Positions 1 through 9,380 of a stretch of 64,000 bases of DNA are shown one piece after another. Location: contig NC_055988.1 in the NCBI RefSeq assembly GCF_018446385.1, forward strand, positions 163,320,209-163,384,208. Direction: 5' to 3'. The notes under the pieces are model-generated. The model was given only the letters and a program-made list of their open reading frames with translations. It was not told where the DNA came from and did not search any database. The stretch's first letter is position 1. Each line of letters starts with the position of its first letter. Source of the stretch: Zingiber officinale. Taxonomy: Eukaryota > Streptophyta > Magnoliopsida > Zingiberales > Zingiberaceae. Both the position numbers and the translations under genes were made by a program.

Positions 1-273
1 GAATGTAATGACAAGAGTGAAGACTTTAGGCTGATTAACCAAAACATTTTTTATAAAGATAGGGTTACATCAAGGATCAATTATAAGTCCTTATATGTTT
101 ACATTAATCATAGATGAACTTGTTGGGCACTTCCAAGATATAGTACCATGATGCATATTATTTATAGATGATATTGTTTGGTAGATGGTAAATGGGAAGG
201 AATAAATGTTAAACTCGAATCTTGATGGGAAACGTTAGAAGTAAAAAATTTTAGGCTCAATATAATAAGTATA
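1..273 (+). mobile_element. LINE reverse-transcriptase fragment (degenerate)
   Basis: A conceptual translation of about positions 57-175 gives the LINE/non-LTR reverse-transcriptase blocks GLHQGS..SPY, then a DELVGHFQDIVP stretch and the catalytic FIDDI (F/Y-x-DD) box near 161-175. This order and spacing are those of plant L1-like RT domains. An in-frame stop lies between the two blocks and more follow, so it is a dead fragment. It runs off the left edge of the window and is cut on the right at 274, where an LTR with a TGTAACG terminus begins. Confidence 0.75.
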
Positions 274-2247
274 TGTAACGCCTCGCCTTCTACTGACTAA
301 ACTGTAAGGCCGGGGGTTACGGTTGCTAAACTATTCTGTGGCTACCACTGATGTATAATGTGAAAAAGACTGAACTAAATTAAAAACTCTGCTAATTGCT
401 ATTAAAACTGGAATTTATATTCTGATACACTTTCATTGTTGTATATATGCTAAAGAAGGGAATCTAAACTTTCTATTTGATCAAGGAGCTGAAATCATAT
501 GTAAATCAGACTTCCCAATCGATTGAAGCTGAGACTCGATCGATTGAAAGGGCTTCAATCGATCCACTGATCGATCTAACGTGCTTCTGTGCACGGAGGT
601 CTTTTCTGAATCGATCGGTCGATCGATCCAACCTGGGCCAATCGATCAGCTGATCGATTCAGCAGCTCTCTGTTCGCGGAAATTATTTCCCGATCGATCG
701 GCCGATCGATCCAACCTGGGTCAATCGATCAGCTGATCGATTCAGCAACTCTCTGTTCGCGGAAATTATTTCCCGATCGGCTGATCGATCCATGGCCAAT
801 CAATCAGCTGATCGATTCATCAGCTCTCTGTACGCGGAGAATCACTCCCCAATCGATCGGCTGATCGATTGAGGACCCTCCAATCGATCGGCTGATCGAT
901 TAAGGACCCTCCAATCGATTGGCTGATCGATTGGAGCTCTGATTTCTGTGATTTCTGCTGTATTCCACCACTAATCCATATACAATACAAATGTATCAAC
1001 TTAAAAACATCATAAGATTCCTAGGCATGCCCTTACGGTCATTATTCATGGTTTATTAACTGACATCAAAATAACTAGTAGTCTAGGCATAACATGGTGC
1101 ATACTTTCACAATTCATGACATTTAAACATTCTAAAGGTGCAGAATAATAAGAATATAAGAAGTTCTAATTCTTTAAATTTGCTAGTCCCCAAGAGTCTT
1201 TATTCCAAGTTCCTTCTCACACACATCTTGACATATTGACCTCCAGCCTCCGCTAATCCAGCTTCCCTTTACCTGTATCTGCAGTATAAGGAAAAGGAAA
1301 CTATAAGCTTGGGAGCTTAGTAAGAACCATCTACCTCATAAAATATGAATTCGATGAAATCATGCTTTAAAAGGATGTTATTTGAAACACGTGCTGATAT
1401 TCATGCTGGAAATGCTAAAACATGGCATACTAATATATGAGTCATGGCAATCAAATACTGATCATAGAACTATCTTGTTGTATCAATAAGAAAAACTGAA
1501 CTGATGCATAAGCTGAGCTAAACTGATTCTGGGCTAATGCTAAACTGAATTGTATTCACATACCTGATTTGTGAAATTTTGAAAAGTATTTTCATAATAG
1601 ATAAAAATAATAATCATGCTGCTGTTGGGCCCGACAACTGTACTTGCTATGCGCGCATCCCTAACTAGACCCGAGGTAGCTAGTCCCGAATCTAGTAGGG
1701 TTTACTAGGTTATCTAAACCTAGGGACGACTATGGGAGTCCAACCCAAGGACAACTAAGAGTCCAGCACAGTACCACTGATAAAAGTAAAATACTGATTC
1801 ATAGGCTGATTCATCTTGTCTTGCTCTTACTAGGTTATCTGAACCTAGAGCTAGGTTATCTGAACCTAGGGGCAACTATGGGAGCCCACACATTGGACCG
1901 TAGTCCCATATAAACTGAAGCAAGACTAAGCATGCTGTTTAAAATGCTTCTATAGCATTTAACTGAGCTATTAAAATGTCTACTGTAGCATTTAACTGTA
2001 CCAGTCATTTTATCGAACACTTGGTGTGCTTATCCCTCCTCTCTATTAGGGGACCACCTCTAGGCACCCGATAGCGTCTAAAACCCCAAAACTGGAGAGG
2101 AAAATATGTCTGACCCATCTAGAGGTGCTCAAATAAACCCTAAACTTGCGAGGAGGATCAAATACACCCTACGTGCCGAAAAATCTGCATATAACTAAAC
2201 TAAAATATAAAAACATACGATTAACTACTTAATAAGTCTATCATCCT
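274..2247 (-). mobile_element. LTR fragment, probably Ty3/gypsy type, minus orientation
   Basis: The left terminus TGTAACGCCTCGCC resembles the ends of the gypsy-type LTRs at 17-24 kb (TGCCACGCCCCC at 19815), and the layout is the same: a CTAAGCTCCCAAGCTTATAG-like block near 1300-1320, then C-rich repeated phrases (ACCTAGGG..CAACTATGGGAGCCC at 1700-1890). A palindromic array lies at 520-935, with a TATATA stretch close to it at about 440-450. No coding region is seen. The right end is not resolved, because a Harbinger element is inserted at 2251. It is a broken fossil fragment. Confidence 0.5.
520..935. repeat. ATCGATC palindrome array inside an LTR
   Basis: About ten degenerate copies of a self-complementary motif (AATCGATCGGCTGATCGATT type) alternate with short unique pieces such as CTCTCTGTTCGCGGA. 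Arm bases vary between units but each unit stays close to palindromic. A TATA-like stretch lies on the downstream side for a minus-strand LTR. The array at 61733-62125 in a copia LTR is built the same way. Confidence 0.8.
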
Positions 2248-2692
2248 TTAGAGCATCCACAATAGCTTGGGATATTTCTCCCAAGTATTTGTGGACCCCA
2301 CTTTCACATCAACTTTCAAATATCCCACTATTCAAATATCTCAACTTTCATAATGAAATATCCCACCATCCAAATATTTATGGGTCCCGCTCATCAAATA
2401 TTCACTCTCAAATATCCTCAATTCTACAATTAAATATCTCACCATCAACCAAATATTTATAGGGCCCACGACCATTTAATTAATTTACATTTAATTTTAA
2501 TAAAAATATAATAGAAATATAAATTTATGTTCATACAAATACAAACATTTTATAAATTTAAAATTAAAATACAGAGATACACACCCTATTTAATTAATAA
2601 AATACATAACGATAAACTACAATTAATAAACTAAACAATAAGCAGATAAAATAAACCATAGAAATTCACTACATGTTCAATTTTTTCTTCAG

Positions 2693-3897
2693 TTATTCAC
2701 ATATCGCTAGATGATTTTGAAGTTGTTCATCAGTTATGCCTCGTGTGTCCATTACGAGGAGTTGATGTGCTTGGATGAGTTGATCAACTTTCTTATTGTT
2801 ATTATACTCTTCCAAATGTGTCATTGATTGTTGCATAGTCTGATTCAATTCATCAAGTAGGCCTACTCTTTCTTTGCCTTTTCTCTTTGCTGCCTTCTGT
2901 CCCATTGGACGAGATCGGATTTCTCTATCATGTATATCAGCAGTTGTGTTAGGATTAGAAGAGTCAGTATGTGCACCTGATGATTCTGATGTTCTTGCTT
3001 TTTTTTGTAGCCCGTCGATCTGAGGATTGAGGAGCATACATAGGACTATCTTTCACGATTCTCCACACATGCTCATATTGGAAAGTAGTTTTAAAAGTAA
3101 TATTGTATTCTTCATGAGCTCGCACCATCAAATCCTCGTCACTCCATCCGCTTGGTCGATCATTATACCATTTATTGTAGATTCCATTGTATTTATTTAC
3201 GATCTTTTTTCAATGAAGCCCAATGTGATTTTGCTTTCTCCGCAGTTCTCTTTTTAGCTCCCTTAGCTCGATTGGTATTGAAGTATGCCACAACTCGTTT
3301 CCAAAATGACTCACTCTTCTGGGCATTACCAACCACTGAATCTTCACTCATAATTGTGTAGGTCGCTGCAAGGAGCTTATCATCTGCTACTGTCCATACT
3401 GTTCGCTTGCTATGATCTTCATCTGATTCGTTGCCCATCTCTGGTGCTTGATTTAGAATAATATCGTCGGACCCTATTTCAGATGAGAATAGAGGAAATT
3501 GTGAATCGGGAACTGCATAAGGTGTACCTTTATCATTGTCAGCTGCATCAACACTAGCTCTTCTCGATTCATTTGATTGAATCTCTAGTGATTGAAGCTG
3601 ATTATTTCCATGAGATGGGGCTTGCATGAAATACTGACTACTTTGGCAATATTCTGGAGGATATGTATAAAACGGAGCTTGAGGGTCGCCACTCAAAGAA
3701 TTTGGATAACTTTGGAAATTATGGTAATATAGTGGTGGGTATGGAAAAGGTTGGAAATTTGGTGGATGTTGAGTGAGAAATGAAAATTGAGAATTGAAGA
3801 AATTAGGACGGACTCGAGAACTTTCCTCACTAGAATTTTCGTCGATATTTGGAGAGTTGAACAAATCCCTAAAATAATGACCAGAATTTTTATCCAT
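2693..3897 (-). pseudogene. Harbinger Myb/SANT-like DNA-binding ORF, frameshifted
   Basis: Translation from the ATG at 3895-3897 gives an Asn/Gln/Pro/Tyr-rich N-terminal half (residues 1-160) and then a trihelix/Myb-like domain (about 166-230: W-T-V-x-x-D-K-L-L-A-A, then S-F-W-K-R-V, then K-S-H-W-x-x-L). This is the partner protein of plant Harbinger transposases, often annotated as glutathione S-transferase T3-like. Two homopolymer slips interrupt it: an extra base in the A-run at 3205-3210 (plus-strand T6) puts the frame into an early stop after residue 234, and a second near 2999-3006 shifts it again. Between them the translation still shows family-like text (SDEDLMVRAHEEY; YEHVWRIVKDSPMYAPQ). 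The C-terminal segment, rich in charged residues and possibly coiled-coil, ends at 2693. A TATA box lies about 65 bp upstream, near 3960-3968. Confidence 0.8.
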
Positions 3898-3971
3898 CTC
3901 TCTAAATTTTTGGTAGGCAATAGGTATGGAAATGATGACAATAGATGAAAGAAAGGATGTATATATAGGGA

Positions 3972-4100
3972 GAAATTGAACGTTACCTAACGTTTAATTT
4001 TCCGAACGTTACCCAACGTTTAATTTTTCGAATGTTTTCGAACGTTTAATTTTCCGAACGTTGATTCCTCGAACGTTTAATTTTTCCAACGTACGCTTCG
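3972..4100 (-). promoter_or_regulatory. AACGTT palindrome array upstream of the Harbinger ORF
   Basis: At least eight AACGTT or GAACGTT cores occur in about 130 bp, spaced by TTTAATTTTCC-like linkers. They lie just upstream of the TATATATA box of the minus-strand ORF. AACGTT is a palindrome with the ACGT core used by plant bZIP factors. The array could be an enhancer or a binding site for the element's own Myb-like protein or transposase; that role is inference. Confidence 0.55.
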
Positions 4101-4390
4101 TTTTTAACGTTTTAATCGTCTGAATTTAATTAAATTTAAAAAATAAATAAAGTCATAGATTCCCTTTTAAGGTGGGGTCCACCAACAATTAAAAAAATAA
4201 AAAAATAGTGGCATCCCACTTTTTGTGGGCTCCACAAGGGGAAATCACTGATGAGTGTTTGGTGATTTCCATTACCCTCATTAAATATCCCCCACAATAG
4301 GTGATATTTGGGAGTGGGGGATATTTGGAGAAATATCCCCTCTAAATATCCCTTATTGTGGACGCTCTTAGTCAACTGATGATCCTTAAA

Positions 4391-4541
4391 AAAAAAAAAA
4401 AGATAACTCGGTGTACAAAACTTCCGTCATGTGAAGTCCCGGTTGTTTTTTGTAAAAGACTATTTCTTGAATTCGAACTCGTGACCTTTTGATCATATAG
4501 TAATAATTTTACCATTACGCTAAGGCTCCCCTTCAATCCTA
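4391..4541 (-). mobile_element. tRNA-derived SINE, Au-like
   Basis: Read on the minus strand it starts GGGGAGCCTTAGCGTAATGG, with a pol III A box (TAGCGTAATGG) and a B box (GGTCACGAGTTCGAATTC), and ends in a run of T after GAGTTATC. The 5' part resembles the plant Au SINE as I remember it; the 3' part differs. The flanks (TGATCCTTA, TCAATCCTA) may be a decayed target duplication. It lies only about 20 bp outside the right end of the Harbinger element. Confidence 0.65.
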
Positions 4542-5678
4542 TAGGACAATCAACATTATCACCCTGGTGGCAAGGGTTGAACGTCTATACTTTTCTAATA
4601 GACTTAATTTAATTGAGTTTCCAATTGAACCGAATTAAATTTAATAGCTTATATTTAACGGTGTCAATCTTAATTTTCTCAATTGAATCGAATGTTGATA
4701 AAGATTGAAGAATTATATACGATGAGTAACTTTGAATTCATGATTTATTTCCTTCTAATAATACCATACATTGAGACTGTTAAAATGACAGTTTTCATCT
4801 TAAAAAAAAAAATGAAAATCACTATAGTATACATTTTTTTAAAATACTTATAAAATTTTAGATATTAATTCTCATTCACATTAAAAATTAGCTAGTACTC
4901 CCACTATCAAAATAATCTATTTATATATTTCCTAAACCACTTTTCCTTATAAAGAATTGAACAATTTTTTATTTTTATATTAAAATGAACTCTAAAATAA
5001 TAATAATAAAACATTTAAGATAAGTTTCCTTGGATAGCTAATAAAAAACAAAGGCCACCTTTATAATCTTTCTTAAAATAATATTTATTTCATTTTAATT
5101 TAATTAAAATTTTTAAATAGGAAGTTTCTTAAAAACTTACCTAATTATATTATTATTATTCTTATTATTATTATTATAAAAACTCTATGAGTAAATAGGC
5201 GGTAAATAAATCAATGTTCGTGAATAAATTTGGTGTTCGATTTTGTAAGAATTTATTTATGTTCGTTCAATATACACAAGATGAATTAAACAAATAAGCT
5301 TAACAGCTCGTTAAGCTAAACAAACATGCTTGAACACATATGTGTTCAACTCGTTAACGTTAGTAAACAACATTCATGAACAATGTTCGTGAACAATGTT
5401 CATACTAAGTTCAAGCTAATAACCAAGCTCAATAACCAATCAAACAACTAATAGTTTCAAATAATCAAACAAGCTTAAATTAAGAGCCAATATCATCTAA
5501 ACGAACCAAGCTCAAATCAAGTTCAAGACAAGCTCAAGTTAAGTTTGAATTGAGAGATTGATAATATCTAAACGAATAAGTTCAAGTCAAACTTCAAACA
5601 AACTCAAGCTCATAAAAAAAAAAAAATCACACGCTTAACCATCCAAAACTCCATTGACCCATACTCGACATAAAACAT
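4542..5678. other. AT-rich intergenic DNA with a possible hAT-like MITE remnant
   Basis: No gene is seen. From about 5195 to 5620 the sequence repeats phrases such as GTTCGTGAACAATG, AGCTCGTTAAGC and CAAGCTCAAGTTAAG, which resemble the interior of the MITE at 28810-29307. No clear terminal repeats or target duplication were found, so it is at best a decayed relative. Confidence 0.35.
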
Positions 5679-5906
5679 TGTGCAAAGGTGGGTTCCGCCG
5701 CCCAGCGGCCCCCTAGGCCTGACCCCACAGGAATCCTAGGAGGAGATAAATCAACGGTGAATGCTGGCCCGGATAAAGCGTAGTGTCTCCAGAATTTAAC
5801 ACAGCTGGCCCAGATTATTCATCCAGTGCGCGTCCATGGACTTTTGACCCTACAACTCATTGTGCAAGGATGTCACGCCTTAACCGGTTGATCCAGCCCG
5901 CGGGGG
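5679..5906 (-). mobile_element. tRNA-derived SINE with perfect 19-bp target duplication
   Basis: The flanks CATACTCGACATAAAACAT at 5660-5678 and 5907-5925 are identical over 19 bp. On the minus strand the insert begins CCCCCGCGGGCTGG and contains pol III promoter-like boxes (CCGGTTAAGG near the start, then GTAGGGTCAAAAGTCC) and a TTGATTTATCTCCTCC core shared with the SINEs at 36772 and 47052. It sits about 350 bp upstream of the aminotransferase start codon, probably close to that gene's promoter. Confidence 0.85.
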
Positions 5907-6279
5907 CATACTCGACATAAAACATGAGCGGAGACTTGGAAGTTCGACGGCTACTGCTCCCAGCTCGTTCGTTCTCCATCAGATCTCTTCACCTTTCCAC
6001 TTTTTGATCTTCCCACGTCTCCGCCGCCTTAATTCCCAGGCTGCAGACACGTTCATTTCGTCAGTTTACGAAGCTATAAAGATTGGATCTTTAGATGCTC
6101 AAGGGGAGAGGGACGGGGGGTCGCTGGGCTGCTGGTCTGTGACGTCAAATTTGGTGGCCAAAGCTTCCGCTTTTGCCTCCGTTTTTACGCTAGTCGGCCG
6201 GGGTCTTTCCTAGAGATTGGTCCCCCCTTGCTGCCCTTTTGACCTTCCCCTTGTGCCCTCCTCGATCATCATAGGCGGA

Positions 6280-9200
6280 ATGGGGACCAGGGCCAAGCTT
6301 GCGAAGAGAGCTCTCGAGACGGATATGCCTGTCATGGTCCAGGTAAGTTCGCTCGCATTTAATGCTTTGTGAAACAGGAATCTTCTTTTCTTTTTTCTTC
6401 TTCTTGATTGTGGATGACCAGGTAACGAGGTTAGAGATCTATTTTACTATGTCTGTGGCGTTCTAGATAGTCGAGCTTTGATCTTTTGTTCCCATCTTTG
6501 CAAGGCTTCTGCAGAAAGATTGAATCTTTGCTCGCTTTCATTTTTTATGTGAAAAGTGGGAAAGTGGCCATTGTTTTCTTTTGACATTTGTAATAGTTAG
6601 CTACGTGCTTCGATGGCTGTGGTTCTTTTTGGGAGTCGCGTGTTGCATTTTAAATTTCTTAATTGGATTCTTTTGCCTTTTCAGATTCAGGAACTGATGC
6701 GTGGAACGAAGGAAGCGATATCACTAGCTCAGGTTTGACTGGCGGAACCACTCAGTTTGCGCTGATTGTTTGCTTGATTTTCTGATGCATTTGTTTTTCA
6801 TGCTTACGCAACTCGAGAACACTTTCTTCAAAATTTAGTAGGTGGTCTTATCTTCATTTTGGTCTTGCTGCTTGGATCCATTATTTACTAAACTTTCGGT
6901 TTGATTTCAGTTTCTGGTTTGGTGATTGTAACCCAATCAAACCAAAAATCTTAATTTATTTGTTTATGATTGAACACATTTAACATTAAGGTTTTTTGGG
7001 TTAATTCAACTTGTACATAGTTTATGCCAAATTCAAAAGTTTACAAAATGACTACTTAATTTAATATTTTTTTTAAAAAAAAATTGTTTGCAAAGAGTTG
7101 CAATCTAATAGAATAGTTAAAAAATTATGACATTTTATTGAAATCTTTGTTCAATCCAAACTCAATTGAAGCAAATCGATAATTTTGATTGAGATTTACT
7201 TTGATTTACATGCTAATTCCAATCCGTTTGGTTTAGTTTTAAGAACATTGATTTGGCTCAATTCAGTTTGGCTTGGTTCCCTGTGAATCAAATGAACAAT
7301 CTTGTAAATACTTGTTATAATAGCCATTGCTACTTTTGAAATCATTCGCAATATCTCATACAGGGTGTAGTCTATTGGCAACCACCTGAACAAGCTCTAG
7401 AAAAAGTTAAACAACTCATTGGGGACCCTTCGATTAGTAAATATGGTGCTGATGAAGGTCTTCCAGAACTTAGGCAGGCTCTGATTGAGAAGGTATTTCC
7501 TCATAAATTTCAAGATCAGGCTTCACATTCATAATAGCTGAAATGATTAATCTACATAAGTTCTAAAAAAAAATCAACTTTAGTTCTTTTGGACTATCTT
7601 AATGGTGATTGCAAGCGCTCTAAATAGTTGTAGAATAATTGTCTGTGGTAGTAGTTGATAAATTGTTTCTCCTCTTTATAAAAGTGTATAAACTGGTAAT
7701 TGTAGTAGAATCTTGAAATTTATGCTTCATTGGAATGAAGTATATAAAAGGTAGAAGCAGCCAGAAACTTTGACGATGATTATTTAAATAATTTCTACTA
7801 GGTAGCCATGAAAGCACAGATGGGATCAAATTAGTTTAAGGACCTATCATTTTTAGTTGCTTTCTTCCATTATATAAAGACTCTCTCTCTCTAACTTAAC
7901 ATGTGCAACTTGAGCAAATTAAGAAGACATTCTCATATGCATTTTGTATTCACTAGAGAATGTAATGTTACTAATAATCTAATAGTATGAGTTGGTTGCA
8001 GTTGCAAAGGGAGAATAATCTGAATAAATCTGCAGTTATGGTCACAGCTGGTGCAAACCAGGTAATCAAGTTTCCAACAATATTTGGTAGTTTCATCTTC
8101 CAAGTTCTCTGTTTTCTTTTGTAAGCAAACTTGAGAAGTTGCTGATAAATTTGTTTTCATTCACAATTTGTTCCTCTTAATTATCTTCATTCAAATTTCT
8201 TAGTTTATCCAACATGTATGCTCATCCCATTTTGTCTGGAATGTGGAAGTTCAGTTTGTATATTACTAGCTCTCTCGTTTGCTTAACTCTTTTCTTCGTA
8301 TGATTTGAAGACAGTAAGGTTACCAGTTCATGCTTGGATGAACAAGACTAATTTGTAAATGAATGTCGGATACCATAACCTAATAAAATAATCCATATAA
8401 GAAAAGTCTTTGAAGGGAAGATATTATAGCTTTCGTAAGGTTTTATCCTCAGTTTTTCTAAAGTGGATAGTGAATTTCCAGGCAACTAAGTGGATTCCAT
8501 AATCACTAACATGGATTAGTTCAATGAGCATTTTTATGTTGTTTGTATAGGCTTTTGTACTTTTGGTTAGTCAAGTATGTTAGAGTACTTAGAAGGTAAA
8601 GTTGATTTGATTTGTTCTGATGGAGTCTGATTTTCCACATGCTGGGGTATGTAATTCACTAATTCTACAGTGTTTGATTGCCTTCATAGACAAATTGCTT
8701 ATTTTTTTATTTACTCTTTATATGTTTTATAGGCATTTGTAAATGTGGTGCTTACCCTCTGCGATCCAGGGGATTCAGTTGTCATGTTTGTGCCATATTA
8801 CTTCAATGCTCGTATGGCATTCCAAATGACAGGCGTTACCGACATATTGGTTGGGCCTAGTGATCCCGAAACACTTCAACCAGATGTTGGTAAGTCTCTT
8901 TTTTACTTGTTTTGCTAAAGTTAAATTACTCTTAGGGGTATTGTAAGTCATTAGAAATGTGTTGTCGGTTGAATCTCACACCAAATGTATAGGTTTTGGG
9001 ATTATTCTGACTCTTAGAAACTCTATGTAATAGATGTCTTTGATAGTACATCAATACAATATTTCTTTCCTCCCATTCAACATAGTACGAGAGTAATGCC
9101 CTAGGGTTCTACAGATAAGGTCATCAATTTCTAGGTGGTGTTTAAGGCATCAGAAACTCTAATCCTTAGGGAAAGTGTTTTACCTAGAATACTCTTACCT

Positions 9201-9332
9201 CGGAAGCTATTGTTCCTACTCTTGCCTCAAAAGGTAGGGTTCCTCTTACCTAGGATAGAAGTCTCTTGTATCTCGGTAGAAAAGTCTTCTTCAATGCAAG
9301 CTTGTGGGGAGATCTTTAAAATGACTAAGAAA

Positions 9333-9380
<48 letters not shown>

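Larger units (their letters stand above)
2251..4367 (-). mobile_element. PIF/Harbinger DNA transposon, non-autonomous, Myb-ORF only
   Basis: The ends are inverted repeats: GAGCATCCACAATAG at the left, and at the right the complement of GAGCGTCCACAATAAG. They are flanked by a TTA target duplication (2248-2250 and 4368-4370), the hallmark of PIF/Harbinger. Subterminal regions are full of AAATATCCC/GGGATATTT repeats. The 2.1-kb interior carries one gene on the minus strand, the Harbinger-associated Myb/SANT-like ORF. No DDE transposase is present, so mobility would depend on a transposase made elsewhere. The element sits in, or next to, the LTR fragment that starts at 274. Confidence 0.9.

Noticed and set aside
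3027-3361. Plus-strand open frames of 69-76 codons
   Set aside because: They are antisense to the Harbinger Myb-like ORF, which has clear family motifs on the minus strand.
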